A DNA stretch of 64,000 nucleotides from NCBI GenBank assembly GCA_963736175.1, contig CAVTNU010000029.1, forward strand, positions 62,001 to 126,000, written 5' to 3'. Of this stretch, positions 12,131 to 20,810 are shown piece by piece. The position numbers were made by a program, and so were the translations under genes. Within the stretch, counting starts at the first letter, position 1, and each line of letters starts with the position of its first letter. This DNA comes from Rhodoblastus sp963736175. Lineage in GTDB: Bacteria > Pseudomonadota > Alphaproteobacteria > Rhizobiales > Beijerinckiaceae. A model generated the notes under the pieces. It saw nothing but the letters and a program-made list of their open reading frames with translations, ran no database searches and had not been told where the DNA came from.

Positions 12131-13242
12131 ACGTCCCGCGTTTCGAAATCTATGCGCGGATCGATCCAGGTGTAGATGAGGTCGGATAGAAGGTTCACGA
12201 ACAGCCCGAGCAGCGCGAAAATATAGAGATTGGCGAAGACCACCGGATAATCGCGGTTGACGATGGACTCAAAGGACAGAAGTCCGAGGCCGTCGAGCGA
12301 GAAGGTCTTCTCGATCAGCATGGCGCCGGTGAAGAAGGCGGCGATGAAAGCGCCGGGAAAGCCGGCTATGACGATCAGCATGGCGTTGCGGAACACGTGG
12401 CCATAGAGCACCCTGTTTTCGCTCAGGCCTTTCATGCGCGCGGTCAGCACATATTGCTTTGAGATTTCGTCGAGGAAGGAGTTCTTCGTCAGCAGCGTCG
12501 AAGTGGCGAAGGCGCCAATGGTCAGCGACAGGACGGGCAGGAAGATATGCCACAGATAGTCCTCGACCTTGCCCATCGTCGACAATTGGGCGAAATCCTC
12601 GGAAACCAAGCCTTGTAACGGAAAGATCCGCCAGAACGAGCCGCCGGCGAACAAGATCCGCATCAACACGGCGAACAGGAAGCTCGGGATAGCGTAGCCG
12701 ACGACGATCAAAATCGACGTCCAGGCGTCGAAGGGCGTGCCCTCGCGCCGCGCCTTGGCGATGCCGAGCGGAATGGAAATGGCGTAGGACAGGATCGTCA
12801 TCCACAGGCCGAGCGAAATCGAAACCGGCAGTTTCTCCTTGATCAGACTCAGCACCGGCGCATCGCGGAAATAGGAGCGGCCGAAGTTGAACGTGGCGTA
12901 ATTCTTCACCATCAAAAAGAAGCGCTCGTAGGCCGGCTTGTCGAAGCCGAACTGCTTTTCCAGTTCGGCGATGAATTTGGGATCGAGCCCCTGCGCGCCG
13001 CGATATTTGGCGCCGTAGTCGGCGCCGGCGCCCACGCCCGCCTGCGCGCCGGCCGCGCGCGCGCCGATATCGCCGCCGCCGCCGAAGCGAGCGGTCGCGC
13101 CGGCGTCCATCCCCTGCAATTGCGCGAGCACGCGCTCGACCGGACCGCCGGGGGCGAATTGCACGATGGCGAAGGAAATCGCCAGGATCCCGAACAAGGT
13201 CGGGATCATCAGCAAAATGCGGCGCGCGATATAGGCGAGCAT
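12127..13242 (-). CDS. yejB: Oligopeptide ABC transporter permease YejB
   Basis: The 371-residue protein starts MLAYIARRILLMIPTLFGI, the typical DppB/YejB membrane start, and has the permease EAA-like loop region TARMKGLSENRVLYGHVFRNA (about 270-290). A glycine/alanine-rich insertion (residues about 45-78) lies in the first periplasmic loop, and it is longer and more repetitive than expected. The start codon directly abuts the yejA stop. Confidence 0.94.
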   Translation of the reverse strand: MLAYIARRILLMIPTLFGILAISFAIVQFAPGGPVERVLAQLQGMDAGATARFGGGGDIGARAAGAQAGVGAGADYGAKYRGAQGLDPKFIAELEKQFGFDKPAYERFFLMVKNYATFNFGRSYFRDAPVLSLIKEKLPVSISLGLWMTILSYAISIPLGIAKARREGTPFDAWTSILIVVGYAIPSFLFAVLMRILFAGGSFWRIFPLQGLVSEDFAQLSTMGKVEDYLWHIFLPVLSLTIGAFATSTLLTKNSFLDEISKQYVLTARMKGLSENRVLYGHVFRNAMLIVIAGFPGAFIAAFFTGAMLIEKTFSLDGLGLLSFESIVNRDYPVVFANLYIFALLGLFVNLLSDLIYTWIDPRIDFETRDV

Positions 13243-15099
13243 TCAGCGACCCTTGGCCTTGGCTTCGTCCCGCCACCAGGTCGAGGCGACGCCGGGGTCG
13301 AATTTCGGGGCGCGTTCGGGCGCGCCGAACATGTCCCAATGCGCGATCCAATGGGTTGGCTTGTACCAATGGGCGACCCAATAGCGCTCGGCGCGCAGGA
13401 CGCGGTCGAGCGCGCGGCAGATCGCCACCAGTTCAGGCCGGCTTTGCGCGACCAGCGCCTTGGCGATCAGCGCGTCGATGGCTGGATCGGCGATGCCGGC
13501 GCGGTTTCGCGAGCCTTTGAGTTCGGCGGTTTGCGAGCCGAACAGGGCGCGCAGCTCCTCGCCGGGCGATTGCGACATGACGAGGCGGTCGGAAAATATG
13601 TCGAAATCGAAATTGTCGAGCCGCTCCTTGTATTGCGCGCTGTCGACGACGCGGTAGCGCGCGTCGATGCCAAGCAGGCGCAGGTTCTTGATGAACGGCG
13701 CGGTGTGGCGCTCGAGCGCATTGGAGAAATCGAGAAACTCGAACTCCAGCGGCTTGCCGTCCGGCCCCTTCAGAATGGCGCCGTCGCGCGCGCATCCGGC
13801 CGCCTGCAACAATTGGTTGGCGCGCGAGAGCAAGGCGCGGTCCTGTCCCGATCCGTCGGAGACGGGCGGCAGAAACGGTTCGCCGAAAACCTCGGCGGGC
13901 AATCTGTCGCGGAAGGGCTCCAGCAGCTTGAGTTCTTCGGGGCTGGGCGCGCCCGCCGCCTTCATGTCGGAGTTTTCGAAGAAGGACTGGGTGCGCCGAT
14001 AGGACCCGTACATCAGGTTCTTGTTGGTCCATTCGAAATCGAAGCACAGGCCGACGGCTTCGCGCACGCGCGGGTCCTTGAACTTGTCGCGGCGGGTATT
14101 GAAGAACCAGCCCTGGATGCCGGAAATCTTGGCGTCGGGAATCTCCGAGCGCTTGATCTTGCCCTCGCGCATCGCCGGGAAGTCGTAGCCCGTCGCCCAT
14201 TCGGCGGCGGTGAAGCTCTCGTGCAGATTGACCTGGCCGGCCTTGAACGCCTCGAAGCCGGTGGCGCGGTCGCCGAAATAATCGAAACGGATGGCGTCGA
14301 AATTGTTCTGGCCGACGTTGACCGGCAGATCCTTGCCCCAATAATCGGCGACGCGATCGTAGATGATGAACCGGCCCTGTTCGAACCGGCCGACCTTATA
14401 GGGTCCCGAGCCGAGCGGCGGTTCCAGTGTGGTCTCCTCGAAATTATGGCTGGCGTACCAGGCGCTCGACAGGATCGGCTGGCGCGCGACGATCAGCGGC
14501 GCCTCGCGGCTGTGATTTTCCGCCAGTTTGACGACGACGATGTCCGGCGCTTCGGCGACGGCGCTTTCAAGATCGCGCAAAGCCTGGCGCAACGCGATAT
14601 GGCCCTTGTCGCGGATCGTCAGCAGCGAAAAGACCACGTCCTTGGCGGTCAGCGGCGAGCCGTCGTGAAAGCGCGCCTCGCGGCGCAGAACGAAGCGATA
14701 GGTGCGCTTGTCCGCCGATACGGCGACCGATTTGGCGACAAGGCCGTACAGCGCGTCCGGTTCGTCGAGCGAGCCGGTCATCAGCGTGTCGAAGATGATT
14801 TCAATCGCCGACGCGGCGTCGCCCTTGAGGATCAGGCCGTTGAGCGAATTGAACGTGCCGAAGGCTTCCTGCGTCAAGGCGCCGCCTTTCGGCGCGTCCG
14901 GCCGCACGTAGCCGAAGGCCTTGAAATCGGCCGGCATCGCCAGATCGCCGAACAGCGACAGGCCGTGGCTTTCGGCCACTGTCGGCGCCAGCGCGCGCGC
15001 CCGGCTCGCGGGAAGCGCCAGCGCGGCGAGGGCGCAAGACCCTCCCGTCAACGCCTGCCGGCGCGTGAACCTGTCCGGCGCGGAGGAAAATTCGGTCAA
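13243..15099 (-). CDS. yejA: Oligopeptide-binding protein YejA (extracellular solute-binding protein family 5)
   Basis: The body matches the SBP family 5 proteins that deliver peptides to YejBEF (GGALTQEAFGTFNSLNG near the mature N-terminus; FHDGSPLTAKDVVFS). The start is taken as TTG at 15099, giving 618 residues and a Tat-like signal RFTRRQALTGG near residue 14 followed by a hydrophobic core and an ALA-type cleavage region. The frame is open another 49 codons upstream to 15246, but that stretch lacks signal-peptide character. It is the first gene of the yejABEF operon. In Brucella and enterobacteria this system takes up peptides and affects resistance to antimicrobial peptides. Confidence 0.9.
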   Translation of the reverse strand: MTEFSSAPDRFTRRQALTGGSCALAALALPASRARALAPTVAESHGLSLFGDLAMPADFKAFGYVRPDAPKGGALTQEAFGTFNSLNGLILKGDAASAIEIIFDTLMTGSLDEPDALYGLVAKSVAVSADKRTYRFVLRREARFHDGSPLTAKDVVFSLLTIRDKGHIALRQALRDLESAVAEAPDIVVVKLAENHSREAPLIVARQPILSSAWYASHNFEETTLEPPLGSGPYKVGRFEQGRFIIYDRVADYWGKDLPVNVGQNNFDAIRFDYFGDRATGFEAFKAGQVNLHESFTAAEWATGYDFPAMREGKIKRSEIPDAKISGIQGWFFNTRRDKFKDPRVREAVGLCFDFEWTNKNLMYGSYRRTQSFFENSDMKAAGAPSPEELKLLEPFRDRLPAEVFGEPFLPPVSDGSGQDRALLSRANQLLQAAGCARDGAILKGPDGKPLEFEFLDFSNALERHTAPFIKNLRLLGIDARYRVVDSAQYKERLDNFDFDIFSDRLVMSQSPGEELRALFGSQTAELKGSRNRAGIADPAIDALIAKALVAQSRPELVAICRALDRVLRAERYWVAHWYKPTHWIAHWDMFGAPERAPKFDPGVASTWWRDEAKAKGR

Positions 15100-15259
15100 G
15101 GGAAGCCTCGATGACTGAGCGCGTTCGGCGATTGCGAGTCGATTCGCACAAATTATGAGGGTTTCGCCGGATAAGCCAGTTTCGCCTCGCCCGACGGCGC
15201 GCGAAAACAGGATCGGGAGGAATTCCCGGCCAACGGGTTCGTTCAAACGTCGCCGTCGA

Positions 15260-15433
15260 TCATTTCGCCGAGGGAGCGGGCGCCGGCGTAGGCTCGCCGC
15301 TGGGCAGCGCGAAGCCCGGCGTTTTCGCGGGCGGCGAGGAGATCAGCACGTTGCTGACGACGCCGAGGAACAGCGTGAAAACGATGGCGGCCAACAGCGC
15401 GCCGGCGAATCTGATGAGTTGGTGGTTGATCAT
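15260..15433 (-). CDS. 57-residue membrane-anchor protein, probable remnant of a cycM-type cytochrome c gene
   Basis: The short frame opens with MINHQLIRFAGALLAAIVF, continues through a single membrane helix, then PAKTPGFALP and a proline/alanine linker, and stops at PAPSAK. This pattern is the N-terminal anchor and linker of the membrane-bound cytochrome c (CycM, c552) that often diverges from kdsB-pheA in Rhizobiales. The heme domain is missing: no CXXCH follows in any frame down to yejA. The gene therefore looks like a truncated cycM that retained a clean stop codon. A small independent membrane protein is the alternative. Confidence 0.6.
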   Translation of the reverse strand: MINHQLIRFAGALLAAIVFTLFLGVVSNVLISSPPAKTPGFALPSGEPTPAPAPSAK

Positions 15434-15684
15434 TCGAACGACTCCAGCGCCCGAAGCTTTCCGCCCAAAATTTCGGGATGCGCGCAGGCGGCGACGAGGC
15501 GGACGCGCCGAAACGGCCGACTGTCGGGCCGGTCGCGCTCGGACGCGTATCGAAATTGATAAACGCTTTGCCGTCCGCTTGGCAACACGTATAAGCCCTC
15601 AAGGCCGACGGCTCGCCGTCCGCCGCCGAAACCGATGTCTTGTCGCCGCGAAGTCCCGCCGTTCGCCAAATCCTGTCGCCCGTC

Positions 15685-16446
15685 ATGTCGCAAAACGCCG
15701 CTCTCATCGTCATTCCCGCCCGCATGGCCTCGACCCGCCTGCCCGGCAAACCTTTGGTCGATATCTGCGGCGCGCCGATGATCGTCCAGGTCTGGCGCCG
15801 GGCGATGGAGGCCGATATCGGCCCGGTGCTGGTGGCGGCCGACGGCGCGGAAATCGCCGACGCAGTGCGCGGCGCCGGCGGCCAGGCGATCCTGACCGAT
15901 CCCGATTGCCCCTCCGGCTCCGACCGGATTTTCGCCGCCTTGCAGGGCTTCGACCCGTCCGGGCGGTATCAGATCATCGTCAATGTGCAAGGCGACCTGC
16001 CGACGATCGAGCCCGAGAGCGTGCGCGCGGCTTTGACGCCCCTGCAGGAGGCCAGCGTCGATATCGCCACGCTGGCGGCGCCGATCGTTCGCGCCGAGGA
16101 GCGCGACGATCCCAACGTCGTCAAGGCGGTCGGCAGCGAAATCGCGCCGGGGCGGCTGCGCGCGCTCTATTTCACCCGGGCGCGGGCGCCCTGGGGCGAG
16201 GGGCCGCTCTATCACCACATCGGCCTCTACGCCTATCGCCGGCCGGCGCTGGAGCGCTTCGTGCGCCTTCCGCCCTCGCCGCTGGAGCGGCGGGAAAAGC
16301 TCGAGCAATTGCGCGCGCTGGAGGCCGGCATGCGGATCGATATCGCCATCGTCGACACGCCGCCGCTCGGCGTCGACGCGCCGGGCGATCTTGTCCGCGC
16401 CCGCGAAATTCTTAGCCAGCGGTCATCCGCGCCGAGGACGTCATGA
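15685..16446 (+). CDS. kdsB: 3-deoxy-manno-octulosonate cytidylyltransferase (CMP-KDO synthetase)
   Basis: KdsB activates KDO with CTP for the inner core of lipopolysaccharide. The protein shows the nucleotide-binding start VIPARMASTRLPGKPL (about 9-24), DCPSGSDRI, and NVQGDLPTIEPE, where the QGD aspartate binds magnesium. ATG at 15685 gives 253 residues, the normal length; a TTG at 15640 would add 15 residues with no family match. The stop overlaps the pheA start (ATGA). Confidence 0.95.
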   Translation: MSQNAALIVIPARMASTRLPGKPLVDICGAPMIVQVWRRAMEADIGPVLVAADGAEIADAVRGAGGQAILTDPDCPSGSDRIFAALQGFDPSGRYQIIVNVQGDLPTIEPESVRAALTPLQEASVDIATLAAPIVRAEERDDPNVVKAVGSEIAPGRLRALYFTRARAPWGEGPLYHHIGLYAYRRPALERFVRLPPSPLERREKLEQLRALEAGMRIDIAIVDTPPLGVDAPGDLVRAREILSQRSSAPRTS

Positions 16447-17309
16447 GCAAGAACACCATCGCCTATCAGGGCGAACCGGGCGCCAATTCCGACATCGCCT
16501 GCGCCGAGGTCTATCCCGGCTGGGAGCGGCTCCCCTGCGCCAGTTTCGAGGAGGCCCTATCAGCCATTTCCGAGGGACGGGCGCAGCTCGGCATGATTCC
16601 CATCGAGAATTCGCTGGCCGGCCGCGTCGCCGACATTCATCATTTTCTGCCGACGTCCGGCCTGCATATAGTCGGCGAGCATTTTCTGCCGATCCATTTT
16701 CAACTGCTGGGCGTCAAGGGCGCGCGGCTCGCCGATCTGAAGAGCGTGCACAGCCATGTCCACGCGCTCGGCCAATGCCGCCGGATCATCCGGCAATACG
16801 GCCTCAAGGCGGTGGTCGCCGGCGACACGGCCGGTTCGGCCCGCGAGGTCGCCGAATGGGGCGACAAGAGCCGCGCCTCGCTGGCGACGACGCTCGCCGC
16901 GGAAATCTATGGGCTCGAGGTGTTGGCGGAGAACGTCGAGGACGAGGCCCATAACACGACGCGCTTCGTCGTGCTGTCGGCCGAGCCGAACTGGGGCGCG
17001 CGCGGCGCCGGGCCGATCGTCACCACCTTCGTCTTCCGCGTCCGCAACATTCCGGCGGCGCTCTACAAGGTGCTGGGCGGCTTCGCCACCAACGGCGTCA
17101 ACATGACCAAGCTGGAAAGCTACATGGTCGACGGCGAGTTCACCGCGACGCAGTTTCTCGCCGACGTCGAGGGCCACCCGGACGAGCCGGCGCTCGCCCG
17201 CGCGCTGGAGGAATTGCGCTTCTTCTCCGAGACGGTGACGATCCTGGGGGCCTATCCGGCCCATCCCTTCCGTTTGCAGACGGCGAGCATAGTCCCGAAA
17301 AGTTGCTAG
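16443..17309 (+). CDS. pheA: Prephenate dehydratase with ACT regulatory domain
   Basis: This enzyme decarboxylates and dehydrates prephenate to phenylpyruvate in phenylalanine synthesis. The catalytic domain spans residues about 4-180 (AYQGEPGANSD; IPIENSLAGRV; the catalytic NTTRF at 171-175). The ACT domain (about 190-270, with NGVNMTKLESY) would bind phenylalanine for feedback control. The stop codon and last six residues (IVPKSC) lie inside the palindromic repeat at 17287-17330, which seems to have inserted at the 3' end and replaced the original terminus. Confidence 0.95.
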   Translation: MSKNTIAYQGEPGANSDIACAEVYPGWERLPCASFEEALSAISEGRAQLGMIPIENSLAGRVADIHHFLPTSGLHIVGEHFLPIHFQLLGVKGARLADLKSVHSHVHALGQCRRIIRQYGLKAVVAGDTAGSAREVAEWGDKSRASLATTLAAEIYGLEVLAENVEDEAHNTTRFVVLSAEPNWGARGAGPIVTTFVFRVRNIPAALYKVLGGFATNGVNMTKLESYMVDGEFTATQFLADVEGHPDEPALARALEELRFFSETVTILGAYPAHPFRLQTASIVPKSC

Positions 17310-17330
17310 ACTTTTCGGACAAGACTATGC
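17287..17330. repeat. Rhizobial-type palindromic (REP-like) element at the pheA 3' end
   Basis: Two nested arms pair across the element: GCATAGTC with GACTATGC outside and CCGAAAAGT with ACTTTTCGG inside, around a TGCTAG loop that contains the pheA stop codon. Similar CCGAAAAG...CTTTTCGG palindromes with GCAT/ATGC ends are abundant in Rhizobiales intergenic regions. It could also serve as the transcription end of kdsB-pheA. Confidence 0.8.
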
Positions 17331-17387
17331 GGCGAAACACATAAATAGAGCGCGTCCGGCGGACGGACGCGCTGCAAAGCCTGACGT

Positions 17388-18044
17388 TCAGCCCGCCCGC
17401 TGGTCGAGGCCGATCGGGCAGGCGACGCCCGAGCCGCCAATGCCGCAATAGCCGTGCGGGTTCTTGGCGAGATATTGCTGGTGATAGTCCTCGGCGAAAT
17501 AGAACGGCGGCGCCTCGGCGATTTCGGTCGTGATCGCGCCAAAGCCGGCGCCCGACAGGGCCTTTTGATAGAGCGCCAGCGAGGCGCTCGCCGCGGCGAG
17601 TTGCGCCGGGTTCGTGGCGTAGATGGCGGAGCGGTATTGCGTGCCGACGTCGCCGCCCTGCCGCATGCCCTGGGTCGGATCGTGATTTTCCCAGAACAGC
17701 CGCAGCAGCGCCTCGAAGGCGCCGCCGGCCGGATCGAACACGACCTGAACCAGCTCGGTGTGGCCGGTGCGGCCCGAGCAGACCTCCTCATAGGTCGGAT
17801 TGGGCGTATAGCCGCCGCCATAGCCGACGGCGGTGACATGGACGCCCTCCGCCCGCCAGAACTTGCGCTCCGCCCCCCAGAAACAGCCCATGCCGAACAA
17901 GGCGCGCTCGAGGCCGGCCGGATAGGGCCCCTGCAAGGGCCGGCCGTTGACGAAATGCGTCATCGGCGCGGCGATCGGGCTGGAGCGCCCCGGCAGCGCC
18001 TCGGCCGGACCCGGCATCGCCGTCGATTTGCCGAAGGTGAACAT
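17388..18044 (-). CDS. msrA: Peptide-methionine (S)-S-oxide reductase MsrA
   Basis: The 218-residue enzyme contains the active-site motif GCFWGAE (catalytic cysteine at residue 54), GYGGG, and the YRSAIY and FYFAEDYHQQYL blocks of MsrA. It repairs S-methionine sulfoxide using thioredoxin. A PIGLD tail follows the resolving-cysteine region (YCGIGG, VACPIG). It is monocistronic, convergent with pheA across the palindromic repeat. Confidence 0.95.
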   Translation of the reverse strand: MFTFGKSTAMPGPAEALPGRSSPIAAPMTHFVNGRPLQGPYPAGLERALFGMGCFWGAERKFWRAEGVHVTAVGYGGGYTPNPTYEEVCSGRTGHTELVQVVFDPAGGAFEALLRLFWENHDPTQGMRQGGDVGTQYRSAIYATNPAQLAAASASLALYQKALSGAGFGAITTEIAEAPPFYFAEDYHQQYLAKNPHGYCGIGGSGVACPIGLDQRAG

Positions 18045-18238
18045 GACGCGCCTCCTTAAAGAGGATGAAAACCCCGAAGGCTAAGATATGGGGAGGGCGC
18101 GCCATTTTGAAAGATTTGCGAAAGTCGCGGCCGAACGCCTTGCGCTCGCGGCGAGGGCGGTTATATTCGCGCCGTTTCGCGCCGCCGTCTGTCGTTCATG
18201 GGTTTTGCCCGACGTTTTCGGAAAACATGCGGAAATAC

Positions 18239-18328
18239 GGAGGGGTGGCCGAGTGGTTGAAGGCGCACGCCTGGAAAGTGTGTATACGGGAAACCGTATC
18301 GCGGGTTCGAATCCCGCTCCCTCCGCCA
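18239..18328 (+). tRNA. tRNA-Ser (anticodon GGA)
   Basis: The 90-nt sequence folds as a class II tRNA: acceptor GGAGGGG pairing with TCCCTCC, D-arm, anticodon loop CTGGAAA with anticodon GGA at 18273-18275, a long variable arm (TATACGG-GAAA-CCGTATC) and the T-arm GCGGGTTCGAATCCCGC. An encoded CCA follows. A P4-type integrase remnant begins 151 bp downstream, which is the usual arrangement for tRNA-targeted islands. Confidence 0.97.
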
Positions 18329-18479
18329 GTTAAGCTTCACATAGCACCACATAGCATCCATCAAATTGCTGAAATAACAAAATTTTCGTCTCGTCAGATG
18401 AACATGGCGGCTCACTAAAAGACATTGCCACGCCGACGAATTGGGGGCATTGGTTTTTGCCGTCGCGTGAGATGCCCCC
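18329..18479. other. Spacer between tRNA-Ser and integrase remnant: candidate att arm region
   Basis: Two direct copies of ACATAGCA (18336-18356 region) occur just after the tRNA, and an inverted repeat TGGGGGCAT / ATGCCCCCA runs from 18442 to 18480, its right arm reaching the A of the integrase start codon. Short direct repeats of this kind can be integrase arm-binding sites. A second copy of the tRNA 3' end (attR) was not found by eye within the window. Confidence 0.35.
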
Positions 18480-19010
18480 ATGCCCCTCTCCGACACTATC
18501 GTCCGCCAAGCGAAGCCGCGTCCCAAGGCATACAAGCTTTCTGACGGCCAAGGGCTTTATGTCGAGGTCGCCCCAAGCGGCTCCCGTTATTGGCGGCTGA
18601 AATATCGGTTCGCCGGAAAAGAAAAACGTCTCGCGCTTGGCGTCTACCCCACCGTGTCGCTTGCCAAGGCGCGCGAGGACGCCAGAGAAGCCCGACTGCT
18701 TCTCAACGACGGTATCGACCCCTCCGAACGAAAAAAGGAACGCACGCGCGAAGCAAGGCGAGAGGCGGCCAACGCCTTCGAAATCGTGACGCGCGAATGG
18801 CACAAGGTGATGCGGCCAAAGTGGACGCCGCACCATGCCGACGACGTAATCGAAAGCTTGGAAAAAAACATCTTTCCCACCCTCGGGGGCCGCCCGATTG
18901 CCGAGCTGAAAGCGCCGGAATTTCTCGAAGCCATTCGAAAGATCGAAAAACGCGGCGCGATCGACATCGCGCAACGCGTGCGGCAACGGTGTAGCGCGGT
19001 GCTCGCCTAA
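18480..19010 (+). pseudogene. Truncated tyrosine integrase, N-terminal part only (P4/DUF4102 type)
   Basis: The 176-residue product begins with MPLSDTIVRQAKPRPKAYKL and contains the DUF4102 arm-binding domain (DGQGLYVEVAPSGSRYWRLKY; RLALGVYPTVSLAKAR) and the start of the core-binding domain (ALGGRPI-like TLGGRPIAELKAPEFL). It ends at RQRCSAVLA, where a full integrase of about 400 residues would enter its catalytic domain. The R-H-R-Y residues are absent, so it cannot recombine. This is a scar of an island integrated at tRNA-Ser. Confidence 0.85.
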
Positions 19011-19202
19011 CATCGCGCAATGCGTAGTTTCCGAAGCTTTCATCGCGGCTCGCGCGTCCTATTCTGTCGGCGGCCGCGCGGCGATCGTCGCCCTCCCGTT
19101 TGACTGCGCTGCTTCGCCTGCAGCGGTCGCCGACCCTCCAGGCAACCGCCGCCCTTTATAACTTGTCGCCGCGCATGCGCCGACCCTTGGGAGACCGACC
19201 GA
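19011..19202. other. Intergenic stretch after the integrase remnant
   Basis: No continuation of the integrase catalytic domain, no tRNA-end repeat and no clear promoter were recognised here. It separates the integrase fragment from the DUF3775 gene. Confidence 0.4.
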
Positions 19203-19637
19203 ATGCTTCGCGAAAACGAGCCGGAAATGCCGGAAATCAGCGTCGATAAAGTCTGTTTCGTGGTGGCGAAATCCCGTGAACTGCTGGCCGAGGACGTCGG
19301 CGCGCAACCCGACGGTTCGAATTCGGCGGACGACCGGTTCGCCGCCGTGCTGACCGACGCCGGCGATCGCCCGGCGCGGCAGGAGCTGGTCGAGTTCATC
19401 AATGCGCTCGACGCCGACGAACTCGACGCGCTCGTCGCTCTCGCCTGGATCGGGCGCGGCGATTTCGAGCGCGCCGACTGGCGCGCGGCGGTCAAAAGCG
19501 CGGGCGAGCGGCGCGAGGGCGACACCGCGAAATACCTGACGGGGCTTCCCTTGCTTCCCGACTACCTTGAGGACGCGCTGTCCGCCTTCGATCAGTCCTG
19601 TCAGGGTTTTGAGGAACGCGAAGAATCCGGGCTCTGA
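19203..19637 (+). CDS. DUF3775 domain protein
   Basis: The 144-residue acidic protein fits DUF3775: ISVDKVCFVVAKSRELLAEDV at the start, then DALVALAWIGRGDFE and YLTGLPLLPDYLEDAL at the end. Its function is unknown. Members occur in alphaproteobacteria as single cytosolic genes. The 3' end overlaps the convergent cbpM-like gene by 37 bp, so the two transcripts are antisense there. Confidence 0.75.
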   Translation: MLRENEPEMPEISVDKVCFVVAKSRELLAEDVGAQPDGSNSADDRFAAVLTDAGDRPARQELVEFINALDADELDALVALAWIGRGDFERADWRAAVKSAGERREGDTAKYLTGLPLLPDYLEDALSAFDQSCQGFEEREESGL

Positions 19638-19930
19638 GGGCCCGCGGAGGGGTCGGATTTCTCGCGGATGGACGCCAGCACTTCGGCCATCGCCCGGCGC
19701 AAGCCGTGAATCTGGTCGAGCAGATGCAGCGCCACGCCGACGCCAGCGGCGTTGACGCCCAGATCGTCCGTGAGATCGCGGATCAATCGCGCCCGAGCCA
19801 GATCAGCTTCGGAAAAGGCCAGATCATCGTCCGATCGGCTTGGAATCAGCCATTCTTCCTCGATCCAGACTTCAAGCGTCCGGCGATCGAGTTTGGCGCG
19901 GGAAAGAAAGTCCTGCTCGCTGATGATCAT
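19601..19930 (-). CDS. cbpM: Chaperone modulator CbpM (MerR-like)
   Basis: The 109-residue protein begins with MIISEQDFLSRAKLDRRTLEVWIEEEWLIP and has a MerR-like helix-turn-helix (SEADLARARLIRDLTDDLGVN) with a following helix LHLLDQIHGLRRAM. CbpM binds the J-domain of CbpA and inhibits its co-chaperone activity. The start overlaps the cbpA stop by 4 bp, the classical cbpA-cbpM arrangement. Confidence 0.85.
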   Translation of the reverse strand: MIISEQDFLSRAKLDRRTLEVWIEEEWLIPSRSDDDLAFSEADLARARLIRDLTDDLGVNAAGVGVALHLLDQIHGLRRAMAEVLASIREKSDPSAGPQSPDSSRSSKP

Positions 19931-20810
19931 GACCGCATCTCCCGGCGCGGATCATAATTCGCCGGTGCCCAGGCGGCGAGAAAAGCCTCCAGTCCCGGGT
20001 CAGGCTGCGTCGGCGCCATGATCTTGAGTTTGACCAGCAGGTCGCCACGGCCGCCCGGGCGGGGAACGCCCTTGCCCTTCAGCCGCAGAACCGTTCCGCT
20101 GTTCGATCCCTTCGGCGCCTTCAGAATGACGGGTCCGGTCGGCGTCGGCGTTTTGATTTCGGCGCCGAGGACGGCTTCGGCGAACGTGACGGGCAGATCG
20201 AGATGGATGTTGTCGCCATGCCGGGTGAAGAAGGGATGCGGACGGATTGAAATCTCCACCAGGGCGTCGCCGGCCTCGCCCTCGCCGGGGGAGGGGCGCC
20301 CTTGCCGCGCAGGCGAAGAACCTGGCCCTCATGAATGCCCGCCGCGATGGTCACGTCGAGCGAGCCGCCTTGCGGCAGGGCGATCCGCTTGGTCGCGCCG
20401 TTGACCGCGTCGAGAAAATCGACGGTGAGGCTGTAATGCAGGTCGGACCCGCGCGCCCGCCGCGACTGGCGGCGGAACATTTCCGCGAGCAGGTCGTCCG
20501 TGTCGAGGAAGTCGGCGTAGCCCGACTGGCTGGCGTAGGGTTGGCCTTCGGCGGCGTAATCCCGGTAATAGCGTTCGCGCGGCGCCTCCGCGCCCGAGGC
20601 GTCGATTTCGCCGCTGTCAAACCGCCGCCGTTTTTCGGCGTCGGACAGCAGATCGTAGGCGCTCGCGATCTCCTTGAACCGGTCTTCGGCATTCTTGTCG
20701 CCGGGATTGAGGTCCGGGTGCAGCTTCTTGGCCAGTCGATGGTAAGCCTTGCGAATCTCGTCCTGCGTCGCGGCGCGCGCGACTCCGAGAATTTCATAGG
20801 GGTCTTTCAT
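19927..20810 (-). CDS. cbpA: Curved-DNA-binding J-domain protein CbpA, frameshifted
   Basis: ATG at 20810 starts MKDPYEILGV with a full J-domain (HPD at LHPDLNPGD, about residue 33). The C-terminal substrate domains follow, but the frame breaks at a C/G run near 20287-20296. One base is missing: adding it restores GKGAPSPGEGEAGDALVEISIRP and joins the C-terminal part that ends PRREMRS at 19927. The repaired protein would have 294 residues, close to the family norm. As written, translation diverges after about residue 175 into proline/serine-rich sequence. The lesion in a homopolymer suggests a read error; real decay is the alternative. CbpA is a DnaJ-like partner of DnaK. Confidence 0.9.

Noticed and set aside
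13120..15114. 664-codon open frame on the plus strand across yejA
   Set aside because: Antisense shadow of yejA; the minus-strand gene matches its family along its whole length.
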